Virus record (IMG/VR): IMGVR_UViG_3300023192_004449
Span: 1-38,443 of that record
Source: a virus
Reading direction: 5' to 3' (one strand)
Length of the DNA stretch: 38,443 bases
The notes under the pieces are model-generated. The model did no database searches. It saw nothing but the letters and a program-made list of their open reading frames with translations, and was not told the DNA's origin. Both the position numbers and the translations under genes were made by a program. Shown piece by piece: positions 1 to 7,278 of the stretch. How positions within the stretch are numbered: position 1 is the stretch's first letter; each line of letters begins with the position of its first letter.

Positions 1-1454
1 GTGTAAATGACAACATAACCTTCAGCGATGACTCTGCGTTCAATTTTGGAACCGGTGACTATACAATTAGCACTTGGTTCTATATGCCCGATGATTCAAC
101 TTATAATCTATATGGTGTTTTATTGGCTACAAATACATTGAACGCCACCGCTCCTCTCAGAATATATTTGAACCACCATAATATTAGCGTCTACGGGCAG
201 CCAATTCCAGGGGGTACTCACGACGTAATATTCACACATAACGCTGGGGTCAATGCTCTAAGAGGTGTTTGGAATCACTTAGGGCTTGTTAGAAACTCAG
301 GAATTACAGGATTATATTTGAATGGTACTCAAGTAGAATCCAGCAGTGTTTCTTATAATATTGATAGCTCAAACAGCGTAACTATCGGAACTGATATCGG
401 TGGTAGTCGCGACTGGGAAGGATATATCGACAATTTCTTTGTGACCGCTGATGCTTTAGACGTGCCGACTTATTATGCCTCAAACGGGCAAGTTTTGGTA
501 AACCAAGTTCCCATCATAAACTCATTTGCTTCATCCGCTGCTTCCGCATCTTCGGGGCAAACAATAACACTAACATGGAACACAAATTATTCTAGTACAT
601 TAGAGTTATTAACATATATAAATGGACTACTTACAAATACTGAATCGGTTACTGGGTTAACCTCTAAACAAGTTACAATTACACAATCAGTTATATATAA
701 ACTCAGAGCCACTAACTCTTATAGTTCTGTGGATTCTGTGTCGGTTCAAATTACACTTTCCCAAGGAGGAAATAATATGCCTAGAATTACAAGTGGATCT
801 GCTGATGGTCTAGTGTTACAAAGAGATATGGTTACATCCGGTGACGAACTCGCCGCAGTTATGGTTGTTACAAAGGTTGAACTTCAAAACGACGGTTATT
901 TGAACGTTGAACTCGCAGCCATGAAATCTGCCTATGATGCTGCTGATGCTGCTCTCCAGTCTGATGTTGATCAGAATGAATCTGACTCAGATGCTGCTGA
1001 TGTTTCTCTATCAACCCGTGCTACGGTTGACGAAGCAGCTTTAAGTGCTGAGCTTATTGATCGGGCTGCTGCTGATGCTGCTCTCCAGGCTGACATTGAT
1101 CAGAACGAAGCTGACTCTGATGCTGCTGAAGCTACTCTCACAGCCGCTCTAGCTGCTGAAGTTAGTCGTGCAGGCTCTGCTGAATCTGCTATCCAGTCTG
1201 ATGTTGATCAGAACGAAGCTGACTCTGATGCTGCTGATGCCACTATCCAGTCTGATGTTGATCAGAACGAAATTAACTCAAATAATGCTGATAATGCTCT
1301 TGGTCAATATATCGCTTCTGTAGATACTAGAATGGGTAATATGGTGTATGATTCCACCCTCAAAACGCTTAAGATTGATAACTATATCAAAATGGCATTT
1401 GAAATAGGGGTCGCCTCAGGTAGCGCAATGCAGTTAACCATTACTGCTGAATAA
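1..1454 (+). CDS. Tail-fibre-like protein: LamG/ConA domain, Ig-like domain, coiled-coil repeats (5'-truncated)
   Basis: The reading frame is open from the window edge (first full codon at base 3), so the N-terminus is missing and the ATG at 84 is internal. The first codons read VNDNITFSDDSAFNFGTGDY, the usual opening of a LamG/concanavalin-A-like fold, which runs to about base 470. An Ig/fibronectin-like beta domain follows (about 500-760). The rest is Ala/Asp-rich heptad-like sequence with the recurring core SDVDQNEADSDAAD, as in trimeric phage fibre stalks, and a short non-repetitive C-terminus. Likely role (inference): a receptor-binding or decoration fibre on the virion. A strong Shine-Dalgarno lies in frame inside the gene just before the ATG at 777, so a separate 225-aa C-terminal product is possible. 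A hairpin terminator follows. Confidence 0.7.
   Translation, partial: VNDNITFSDDSAFNFGTGDYTISTWFYMPDDSTYNLYGVLLATNTLNATAPLRIYLNHHNISVYGQPIPGGTHDVIFTHNAGVNALRGVWNHLGLVRNSGITGLYLNGTQVESSSVSYNIDSSNSVTIGTDIGGSRDWEGYIDNFFVTADALDVPTYYASNGQVLVNQVPIINSFASSAASASSGQTITLTWNTNYSSTLELLTYINGLLTNTESVTGLTSKQVTITQSVIYKLRATNSYSSVDSVSVQITLSQGGNNMPRITSGSADGLVLQRDMVTSGDELAAVMVVTKVELQNDGYLNVELAAMKSAYDAADAALQSDVDQNESDSDAADVSLSTRATVDEAALSAELIDRAAADAALQADIDQNEADSDAAEATLTAALAAEVSRAGSAESAIQSDVDQNEADSDAADATIQSDVDQNEINSNNADNALGQYIASVDTRMGNMVYDSTLKTLKIDNYIKMAFEIGVASGSAMQLTITAE
763..779 (+). promoter_or_regulatory. Internal in-frame ribosome binding site and ATG
   Basis: AAGGAGG at 763-769 sits 7 bases before an ATG at 777-779 that is in the frame of the surrounding fibre gene. 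The same arrangement (AAGGAGG, then ATGCC) starts the small gene at 6848. It could give a 225-aa C-terminal coiled-coil product (777-1454), or mark an old boundary between two genes now fused. Confidence 0.55.
951..1300 (+). repeat. Imperfect coiled-coil-coding repeats in fibre gene
   Basis: Four related copies begin near 951, 1079, 1189 and 1241. Each carries a version of CAGTCTGATGTTGATCAGAA followed by Asp/Ala codons, and the last two are directly adjacent. They encode the AIQSDVDQNEADSDAAD-type stalk units. The DNA-level similarity suggests recent duplication or recombination among copies. Confidence 0.75.
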
Positions 1455-1487
1455 TCCCTGACTTTAGTCAAGAATTATAAGTTTCAT

Positions 1488-1521
1488 GAAAGAGGCGGCT
1501 TCGGTCGCCTCTTTCTTATTT
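1488..1521 (+). terminator. Intrinsic terminator after fibre gene
   Basis: GAAAGAGGCG (1488-1497) pairs perfectly with CGCCTCTTTC (1506-1515). A further G-U and C-G pair close a UUCG tetraloop, giving a 12-bp stem. The run TTTCTTATTT follows. It lies 33 bases after the fibre stop codon. Termination of the fibre transcript is the clear reading. Confidence 0.85.
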
Positions 1522-1538
1522 AAGAGGATATTTATTGT

Positions 1539-2111
1539 ATGCCCAAAAAAAAGAACATAAAGAAGCTTGTCCTACAATCACAGTACGTCACTGAAGACTA
1601 TAATGAGACGACGGATAAAATGGTTCAGTATAAGGAGGCCTTTTATAAAGAGTTTCCAGAAGAATATAAGAGGATGATTGAACATCAAGACAAAATGAAT
1701 AAAGGAACAGAAGACCATTCAGAAGGAGAAGACTCCGGAGAACAAGAAATAGATGAGAAGGCACCCAAGTCTGAAACGATGCGAAAACTCTACAGAAGAA
1801 TCTCCAAGATCACACATCCAGATAAAGTAGAATCAGAATTCCTCACATCCTATTTCAAAAAGGCTTCTACAGCATATAGCGAGGATGATGTAGCAGAATT
1901 ATTCACAATAGCTTCAACCCTGGACATTGATATATCTGATATCAATTCCGACGATATAGCTTCTGAACTAGAGAGTTCTATACAGAGTAAGAGTATATAT
2001 GTTAGCAGGCTAAAGGGATCCATGGCTTGGGTCTGGGCGCATGCAGAAACAGAAGAAGAAAAACAAGTAATAAGAAATATAATAACCAAACATGTAAAAG
2101 AAAACTACTAA
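1539..2111 (+). CDS. J-domain (DnaJ-like) protein
   Basis: A 190-aa protein whose central segment KLYRRISKITHPDKV (residues 83-97) has the helix II/HPD-loop signature of a J domain, with HPD at 93-95. The following helix (FKKASTAY) fits helix III. In characterised J proteins this surface stimulates the Hsp70 ATPase. Residues 52-78 are a charged, probably disordered linker, and there is no Gly/Phe region or zinc-finger domain, so this is not a full DnaJ. AAGAGGA at 1522-1528 precedes the ATG by 10 bases. It sits among structural genes, so a role recruiting host DnaK for virion assembly is plausible, but that is inference. Confidence 0.7.
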   Translation: MPKKKNIKKLVLQSQYVTEDYNETTDKMVQYKEAFYKEFPEEYKRMIEHQDKMNKGTEDHSEGEDSGEQEIDEKAPKSETMRKLYRRISKITHPDKVESEFLTSYFKKASTAYSEDDVAELFTIASTLDIDISDINSDDIASELESSIQSKSIYVSRLKGSMAWVWAHAETEEEKQVIRNIITKHVKENY

Positions 2112-2138
2112 TTATAATATTATGGATTGGAGCACAAA

Positions 2139-2591
2139 ATGGAAGTCAAAGATATTATATTAAACCTGAATATAAAGAACTATAAGGTAGGGAAGCACCT
2201 GCACCTTGTTTTATTAGATGCCATCGCTGATTTTGAAAGAGTTCATCCCCGTGTAGTACCGGGGCTTTTAGCTGCTTTAAGAAAAGGTGATGGTCGGGGG
2301 GCAAAAGAGGGGATAGAAGATCTGAAAAAGATTGTATTAACACTCTCAGATCAAATTACAGAATTAGATATAGTGATAGAAGAGTATATGTATAAATATA
2401 TCAAGATAAAGGAAGGTTTGGCAGTACATTTTATTGATACAGATGGTAATACTTCCTATTCTATGAAAAAAGATGAGAAGATTATTCTAGGAAGACAAGA
2501 TGATGAAGAGCCCAAAAAGAAAAAGCTAAAAAAGAAGCCCGCCAAAAAGCGAGCCTCTAAAAAAACAGGTAAAAAGAAAAAAGAAGAGTAA
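2139..2591 (+). CDS. Hypothetical protein with Lys-rich C-terminal tail
   Basis: A 150-aa protein. The ATG at 2139 is preferred because GGAG (2129-2132) lies 6 bases upstream; a TTG at 2127 in the same frame would add four residues. The first roughly 110 residues look helical and acidic/hydrophobic (segment LSDQITELDIVIEEYMYKYI). The last 35 residues are dominated by lysine (EEPKKKKLKKKPAKKRASKK), like histone-type tails that bind nucleic acid non-specifically. The family is not recognised. It follows the J-domain gene by 27 bases. Its stop codon directly abuts the stop of the convergent minus-strand gene with no base between them. Confidence 0.6.
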   Translation: MEVKDIILNLNIKNYKVGKHLHLVLLDAIADFERVHPRVVPGLLAALRKGDGRGAKEGIEDLKKIVLTLSDQITELDIVIEEYMYKYIKIKEGLAVHFIDTDGNTSYSMKKDEKIILGRQDDEEPKKKKLKKKPAKKRASKKTGKKKKEE

Positions 2592-3833
2592 TTATTCTCC
2601 CAAACAGAGCCCATCAAAGATAGACCGAATTTGCTGGAAAACAACAGAAGAATTCACAGACGGGGAAAAGTACCTTGTTTGATTACTATCAATAATAGCC
2701 GCAAATGAAGTCCAGTGTTGTGTTAAGGCAAAGATATAAATATTAAAGAAATTATCCCTAGCTAATTCAAAGCAACTCATAGGGGTGCCGGCTGGGTCGT
2801 TATAGGTTTGTCCTTCTTCATCTGTCATTAAAATTATTACTTTTTGACTAATTTCCGAAAAAGTCAATCCCATTGTCCCATCCATTATATAAGCTAAAGC
2901 ATCATAAGAGGGCTCTCGACCGCTGCTGGGTATAATTCTACTTTCATTTAGAAATGATAGAAATTCGGCAGCCGGGACGAAGTCGGTCATCAATCTCATA
3001 TATTCAAAGTTAGAACCCGGACCAGCATCGCCAGGAGTGTTTTTTCTATCCCTGGTTCCTATAGCAACGAGTCCAAATCTGAAATTACTAGTAACAGGAT
3101 CAGACAACAAAGGGGTTATGCCTGCTATCATCGTCCCAATCTCATCATTAAAAGAGCCAGAAACATCTAACACAAAAACTATATCAACAGGAGATTCATC
3201 CATCCCTTCATCCACCAATCCATCACAATCATTATCTAGATTATCACATCGTTCAATTGTTGGTAATATTTGCCCCTCACATTCTCCAAATCCACCTTCT
3301 GAACAATATTGAACCCCTGCGCGACATTCTCCAACATGTAGAGTTTCGAGAGGTCCTTCATAACATACAATAGCTGTCTGATTCGGTATATTATCGTCTA
3401 TAGTTCCATTACAATCATTATCTAGATTATCGCAGAATTCTTCAGAGGGCCCAATATGTCCTTCACAATAAATGACACCATTTACACAAGTTGATATCCC
3501 AGGTTTACAAACACCGACTCCATAATTGATGCCTTCAATAAATCCGCAAAGTTGATTTTCTTCAGGATAAGATTCATCAACATGTAAATCACAATCATTG
3601 TCATATCCATCACAAATTTCTTCCGTTGGTCCAACAGCACCGTCACAATCAGACCATCCAGTGGCCATACATTTCTGAATCCCAAATTTGCACAGTCCAA
3701 CAGGTCGTCTAATACTCTCTGAATCCCAAGAACATTCGCGAGTTTGTCCAATTGGGCATTCATGATGAATTAGTTGAATATCTTCGCAACTTATAAGACC
3801 TATTCCGGATAAGAGGATGATTATTTTTCTCAT
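2592..3833 (-). CDS. Lipoprotein with three MopE-type motifs and a von Willebrand factor A domain
   Basis: A 413-aa predicted lipoprotein. The signal peptide ends in the lipobox LISC with the lipidated Cys at 16. Three Asp/Cys motifs of the MopE putative metal-binding type follow: DGYDNDCDLHVDE (75-87), DNLDNDCNGTIDD (135-147) and DNLDNDCDGLVDEG (197-210), each after a Cys-rich stretch. A vWFA domain starts near 216 with the MIDAS motif DVSGS (223-227). MopE-like repeats are frequent in surface proteins of Myxococcota and relatives, and vWFA domains bind ligands through a divalent cation. The start overlaps the upstream gene's stop (ATGA). A surface lipoprotein in a phage structural region is unexpected; a host-derived, infection-expressed adhesin or exclusion factor is possible (inference). 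Confidence 0.75.
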   Translation of the reverse strand: MRKIIILLSGIGLISCEDIQLIHHECPIGQTRECSWDSESIRRPVGLCKFGIQKCMATGWSDCDGAVGPTEEICDGYDNDCDLHVDESYPEENQLCGFIEGINYGVGVCKPGISTCVNGVIYCEGHIGPSEEFCDNLDNDCNGTIDDNIPNQTAIVCYEGPLETLHVGECRAGVQYCSEGGFGECEGQILPTIERCDNLDNDCDGLVDEGMDESPVDIVFVLDVSGSFNDEIGTMIAGITPLLSDPVTSNFRFGLVAIGTRDRKNTPGDAGPGSNFEYMRLMTDFVPAAEFLSFLNESRIIPSSGREPSYDALAYIMDGTMGLTFSEISQKVIILMTDEEGQTYNDPAGTPMSCFELARDNFFNIYIFALTQHWTSFAAIIDSNQTRYFSPSVNSSVVFQQIRSIFDGLCLGE

Positions 3834-4315
3834 TTCATGGCAGCCTCAACACACGCTGATTGTGTATCATAAATTACCATGGTGAGAACTGTGCTATTAA
3901 ATACTCTAAATCTAATTTGCCTAATTGGCAAATCTTTTATTTCATAAATTGCGGTAAGAATAATAGGCGGGGTAGAATCTGATTGTGTTGGAAGCTTAAA
4001 GGCTAATAATAAAGATAATCCGGGTCCATTTTGTATAATACCGGAGATATATCCATTTTCTATAACTTCAGGAATTCCTATTTGTGCAGAAGAGTTATCA
4101 CCAGGAAAGGTAGTAATTTCATTGCTTATATGAATAACCCATTTACACGTATTATTTTGCCCAGGGGTATAATAGGTGGTTCCAGAAGGAATTACTACAG
4201 GATAGTTCTCATTGGCTTTAATCTGCCAATAAAGAGAACAAACACTGGCGATTGCCAACACTCCAAGTAATATGGTACGCTTGAGACTTTTAAGGTTTTC
4301 TAAGAAGCTTGACAA
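3830..4315 (-). CDS. Membrane-anchored or secreted hypothetical protein
   Basis: A 161-aa protein starting at a TTG, chosen because GAGGAG lies 6 bases upstream on the minus strand and no better start is seen. Residues 14-31 (ILLGVLAIASVCSLYWQI) form one hydrophobic segment, either an N-terminal anchor or an uncleaved signal, so the remaining roughly 125 residues should be outside the cytoplasm. That part looks beta-rich, with Cys at about 57 and near the C-terminus. The family is not recognised. It is the middle gene of the three-gene minus-strand cassette, with 10 bases separating it from the gene before it and a 4-base overlap with the MopE-vWFA gene after it, so the three are probably co-transcribed. 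Confidence 0.6.
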   Translation of the reverse strand: MSSFLENLKSLKRTILLGVLAIASVCSLYWQIKANENYPVVIPSGTTYYTPGQNNTCKWVIHISNEITTFPGDNSSAQIGIPEVIENGYISGIIQNGPGLSLLLAFKLPTQSDSTPPIILTAIYEIKDLPIRQIRFRVFNSTVLTMVIYDTQSACVEAAMK

Positions 4316-4325
4316 AGAGCACTCC

Positions 4326-4580
4326 TCAAGGGAGTGGATCTATATCAAATACCTCTCCCTGCGGAGATAAAGTAATAAAAGGCATTTTCTTTATCTCTTT
4401 AATAAGTATCTCGTTCTCATGGCTTTTTGAATTCTTTTCTATCCAAAAAAGAATTTGTGTTTTTTCCTTGACCTGGCCAACATAGGACCACTTTCCTTCT
4501 ATTTTCTTCCAAATATTAGAAAAGTCAGTGCCTTGTCCTAAAATCATCAGGAGACCTGATAACATAATACTGCTAATCAT
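4326..4580 (-). CDS. Small secreted hypothetical protein
   Basis: An 84-aa protein, first of the minus-strand cassette. The N-terminus (MISSIMLSGLLMILGQG) is hydrophobic like a short signal peptide. The rest is Lys/Glu-rich with several Trp and aromatic residues, and no known domain is recognised. The ribosome binding site is weak (GAAGGGA about 12 bases before the ATG). Its TGA stop forms part of the GAGGAG that serves the next gene, which supports both being real and coupled. It shares the 82-base divergent intergenic region with the protease gene on the + strand. Confidence 0.5.
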   Translation of the reverse strand: MISSIMLSGLLMILGQGTDFSNIWKKIEGKWSYVGQVKEKTQILFWIEKNSKSHENEILIKEIKKMPFITLSPQGEVFDIDPLP

Positions 4581-4609
4581 TTTATTATTTCGTCCCTTCT
4601 GCGCAGTCT

Positions 4610-4639
4610 TTGTATAGACTTACTGAGGATAAATAGTAT
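4610..4639 (+). promoter_or_regulatory. Possible weak sigma70-type promoter for the protease gene
   Basis: TTGTAT (4610-4615), an 18-base spacer and TAGTAT (4634-4639) lie 23 bases before the ATG at 4663 in the divergent intergenic region. GATAAATA (4628-4635) in the same place resembles the T4-type late promoter TATAAATA recognised with gp55. Both matches are imperfect and such strings occur by chance in AT-rich DNA, so this is only a candidate. Confidence 0.25.
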
Positions 4640-4662
4640 CCTTTCAGTCTAGTTACTAAGCT

Positions 4663-5553
4663 ATGAAGAAAAAAACACCTTTTTACTTAAAGTTTCTTAT
4701 AGTTTGGTTATTTTGTTTGACAAGTTGTACTAGTGGGTGTACCACAATCAATATAAATTCAGGGCAAGAAAAAGAAATCTTACCGAGAAGAGCCTTCGCC
4801 CAAATACAACAATCAATAAAACTTGAAGGATGCGGACAGGATCCTAAGACGAAAAAAAGTAAATGTCAGAAGGCAGTTATGAGATATGTTTCCTCTGGCG
4901 CATATGTTTTTCACAGTGAGATAGCCCAAAATATTTCTTATGTTTTGACTGCTGGTCATTCTTGCGAGAGCAATATTCCGGAAGTTCAAAATATAAATGG
5001 ATATAAGGTTATAAAAAAAGGATCAACATTTAAGGTAGTTGATTTAGACGGGACAGAACATTTAGCAACTGTTGTTGATATAAACAAGCAATTTGATCTT
5101 TGTCTCATGCAGGTATCTGATGTTTTCAATAATCCTACTACTCTCAAAGTAGCTAAAAAAGAACCGCTTCGTGGGGAAATTGTAACTAATATGGCTGCAC
5201 CGCATGGATTATTCTGGCCTGGAACTGTTCTAATCTTCAAGGGGACATTCTCGGGGTATCATGACCGAGGATATTCCGTTTATACTATACCAACAAAGCC
5301 AGGATCTAGCGGATCGCCCATTATAAATGATAAGAATGAACTTATAGGAGTCATATTTGCTGGATATCCTGTAATAGAAAATGTAGGGTTATCTTCACCC
5401 TTAGTCGCTATCAAAGTATTTTTAAAGAAATCAGTTGCAAAAGGCGAAATGATTTTATGGGAAAAAATAAGCAAACTAAAAACTAATACAAAGGTTGATA
5501 GGATATGGATTATAGAAATGAAAACAAAGATGGATCAAGTTTTCGGTCAATAA
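4663..5553 (+). CDS. Trypsin-like serine protease lipoprotein
   Basis: A 296-aa protein with a lysine-rich start, a hydrophobic stretch and lipobox LTSC (Cys22), predicting export and lipid anchoring. The catalytic triad of a chymotrypsin-fold protease is visible: His99 in LTAGHSC, Asp145 in FDLCLMQV and Ser216 in KPGSSGSPI (usual form GNSGGP). The sequence around them (TNMAAPHG, LIGVIFAG) fits the DegP/trypsin group, but no PDZ domain follows; the last 50 residues are basic and unrecognised. Established knowledge: these enzymes cut peptide bonds in extracytoplasmic proteins. It is divergent from the minus-strand cassette and 30 bases before a virion-type gene. It may process surface proteins or alter the host envelope (inference). 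Confidence 0.8.
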   Translation: MKKKTPFYLKFLIVWLFCLTSCTSGCTTININSGQEKEILPRRAFAQIQQSIKLEGCGQDPKTKKSKCQKAVMRYVSSGAYVFHSEIAQNISYVLTAGHSCESNIPEVQNINGYKVIKKGSTFKVVDLDGTEHLATVVDINKQFDLCLMQVSDVFNNPTTLKVAKKEPLRGEIVTNMAAPHGLFWPGTVLIFKGTFSGYHDRGYSVYTIPTKPGSSGSPIINDKNELIGVIFAGYPVIENVGLSSPLVAIKVFLKKSVAKGEMILWEKISKLKTNTKVDRIWIIEMKTKMDQVFGQ

Positions 5554-5583
5554 AGTATATATTGATATTCCAGAGGACATTTT

Positions 5584-6033
5584 ATGGCTGACTTATCAAA
5601 CTCATTATCAAAACCAACTATTAATTCTAAGGCTATAAAGGCAAATCCGGTCTCTGTAGCTAGAATTAAGTTAAGTGGTGCTACCAACACTGCTCCCATA
5701 GATATTACAACTGCTGGGAACTTAATTCATACATGTCCAGACTACTGTGTAGATGAGATTTATTTATGGGTTGCCAATTATAGTGCAGGTTCTGTGCTTT
5801 TGACTTTAGAAATAGGAGGTAGTGGTACCTTTGCAGATCCCTCAAAAACAATAGAAGTAAGTATTACACAACAAACAGGAATGATAACGGTTTACCCCGG
5901 AGTACCTCATGAAAATATTAGTATTTATGCTAAAGCCGCATCCAACAGTACCATAAACTTATTTGGATATGTTTCTCGTCATTATAGAATAAGTACTACG
6001 GATCCAGAGCTTGGATTTGACGGTTCTGAATAA
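5584..6033 (+). CDS. Probable virion or tail-fibre-associated protein
   Basis: A 149-aa protein with GAGGA 8-12 bases before the ATG. The N-terminal 30 residues look flexible (Ser/Lys/Asn-rich), and the rest reads as a compact beta-sandwich (DEIYLWVANYSAGSVLLTLE; ENISIYAKAASNSTINLFGY). No enzymatic motif or signal peptide is seen. Its stop overlaps the ATG of the next, clearly fibre-like gene (TAATG at 6031-6035), so the two are probably translated together. A small fibre-attachment or decoration protein is the best guess. The family is not recognised. Confidence 0.55.
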   Translation: MADLSNSLSKPTINSKAIKANPVSVARIKLSGATNTAPIDITTAGNLIHTCPDYCVDEIYLWVANYSAGSVLLTLEIGGSGTFADPSKTIEVSITQQTGMITVYPGVPHENISIYAKAASNSTINLFGYVSRHYRISTTDPELGFDGSE

Positions 6034-6779
6034 TGGCTAGAAAAAGAGACTTAGGTCATATATCTCCGCACCACGCTATGGCTAGCGCCATTAAAACGTG
6101 GTTTGATATAAACGATTTATCAGGATCTGCAATCTCACAAGTATATGAAGCACGCTTAGATGATGTAGAAGATGATCAGCTAGCTCTTTCTGTGGCTTTG
6201 GGTGATGAAATCAATCGTGCTCAAGCTTCTGAGGCTAGTCTTTCCGGAGATATAACTGCACTTAGCTCTTCTTTGAGTGCTAGTTTTGATACTAAGCTGA
6301 CTGCACTTAGCTCTTCTTTGAGTGCTAGTTTTGATACTAAGCTGACTGCACTTAGCTCTTCTTTGAGTGCTAGTATTGGTCAACATGGGCATCTTAATGT
6401 TAATATCCCAGGTGATGCCGAATTATATTTCAGCGGAGATACTCTCTTAACAAACGCCAATATCTATATTTCAGGATCCGGTAACAATCTTTATCTTCAT
6501 GGAACGAATGATTTGGGTCTCCCAGCTAAGTTTGAATTTTCTATATCTAGTGGTAGTACATATATCTCTGAAGTTTCTGCTACTGACTTCGGCGAATCCG
6601 TGGATGATCCCTGGTTCAAATTTGATGGTGATTCTTTGATTACTAACGCCGATATTTATGTTTCGGGCTCAGGAAACTACCTCTATCTTAATGGTACTAA
6701 TGAACAAGGAGAATATGCTAAATATTATTTTGATATTGTGAGTGGTTCAGTAATCATTGTGCAATCCGGATCTTCTTAA
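6033..6779 (+). CDS. Fibre-like protein with coiled-coil and duplicated beta modules
   Basis: A 248-aa protein. Residues about 45-115 form a coiled coil with a 15-residue unit TALSSSLSASFDTKL present almost three times, matching exact 45-bp repeats in the DNA. After a short GQHGHLNV segment come two copies of a beta module (LYFSGDTLLTNANIYISGSG and FKFDGDSLITNADIYVSGSG, each continuing into NxLYLxGTN), about 65 residues apart. This is the usual build of a trimeric phage fibre: head, stalk, tip. The start overlaps the previous stop. It is smaller than most main tail fibres, so it may be an accessory or short fibre. No ligand is evident from sequence. Confidence 0.65.
   Translation: MARKRDLGHISPHHAMASAIKTWFDINDLSGSAISQVYEARLDDVEDDQLALSVALGDEINRAQASEASLSGDITALSSSLSASFDTKLTALSSSLSASFDTKLTALSSSLSASIGQHGHLNVNIPGDAELYFSGDTLLTNANIYISGSGNNLYLHGTNDLGLPAKFEFSISSGSTYISEVSATDFGESVDDPWFKFDGDSLITNADIYVSGSGNYLYLNGTNEQGEYAKYYFDIVSGSVIIVQSGSS
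6255..6374 (+). repeat. 45-bp tandem repeats, 2.7 copies
   Basis: Copies at 6255-6299 and 6300-6344 are identical, and 6345-6374 repeats the first 30 bases exactly before diverging. Each unit starts ACTGCACTTAGCTC and ends GATACTAAGCTG, coding 15 residues in frame. Identity at silent positions points to recent duplication. Copy number may vary between related phages and change stalk length. Confidence 0.9.
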
Positions 6780-6847
6780 GTCATAGAACAAAATTCTAAC
6801 TATTTATAATACACATTTATTACATTTTACCCCAAGGAGGATATAAA

Positions 6848-7057
6848 ATGCCAAGCCCAGGATTAAGAAAACGACGTAGAACAGCCGCTTTAGCTGCCGA
6901 AGGTAAAGCGGCTGCCGCAGCACCCGCTGTTGAAGAAGTGGCCGAAGAAGCACCTGTTGTAGAAGAAGTACTTTCTGATGAAGAGGCTGCCGAAGAGGAA
7001 CCCAAGGCAAAGAAGGCCGCAAAGAAGAAAAAGTCCAGTGTTAAGAAAGCTAACTAA
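6848..7057 (+). CDS. Small charged Ala/Glu/Lys-rich protein
   Basis: A 69-aa protein with one of the best ribosome binding sites in the window: AAGGAGG about 8 bases before the ATG. Composition runs from a basic N-terminus (LRKRRRTA) through an Ala/Glu-rich middle (VEEVAEEAPVVEEV) to a lysine-rich end (KKAAKKKKSSVKK), resembling histone H1-like or scaffold-type low-complexity proteins. No fold is recognised. The strong initiation signal suggests high expression, consistent with an abundant virion-core, scaffold or DNA-condensing protein, but that is inference. TATAAT at 6805-6810 lies upstream without a matching -35, so no promoter is claimed. The next gene probably begins within its last 20 bases. 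Confidence 0.65.
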   Translation: MPSPGLRKRRRTAALAAEGKAAAAAPAVEEVAEEAPVVEEVLSDEEAAEEEPKAKKAAKKKKSSVKKAN

Positions 7058-7277
7058 AGTATTTCTATTAAAAGAAGAATGGAAAATAGATCCCGCGGCG
7101 TCTGTACAGGCGTTATTTGATATTGTTACAAGTGTTAGAGTTACAAATAAGAGAGATACCAATCGTCTCTCGGTAGCCAAAGAACACCTGCGCTCTATTA
7201 AACGCCATGTAAGGTCTCTAAACGAGCGTGTAAATTCTTTAGAAGAACAGTTGAAGCTTCTAAACGAGGAGAAATAG
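7038..7277 (+). CDS. Small coiled-coil hypothetical protein
   Basis: The frame is open from an ATG at 6978, but the first part is an Arg/Pro-rich shadow of the preceding gene's lysine tail. A GTG at 7038, overlapping that gene by 20 bases and preceded by a purine-rich AAGAAGAAAAAG, is the more sensible start and gives 79 aa. The C-terminal half (LRSIKRHVRSLNERVNSLEE) has a clear heptad pattern and should form a coiled coil. The N-terminal half is predicted helical. It ends one base before the 1098-aa gene, which uses a GAGGAG inside its last codons. The family is not recognised and the start is uncertain. Confidence 0.5.
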   Translation: MLRKLTKVFLLKEEWKIDPAASVQALFDIVTSVRVTNKRDTNRLSVAKEHLRSIKRHVRSLNERVNSLEEQLKLLNEEK

Positions 7278-7278
7278 A

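Noticed and set aside
2113-2118. TATAAT before the Lys-tailed gene
   Set aside because: No -35 element lies 16-18 bases upstream, and the 27-base gap to the previous gene suggests co-transcription.
6978-7037. N-terminal extension of the small coiled-coil gene from an ATG at 6978
   Set aside because: It is an Arg/Pro-rich alternate-frame reading of the preceding gene, which has a strong ribosome binding site. GTG at 7038 is more plausible.
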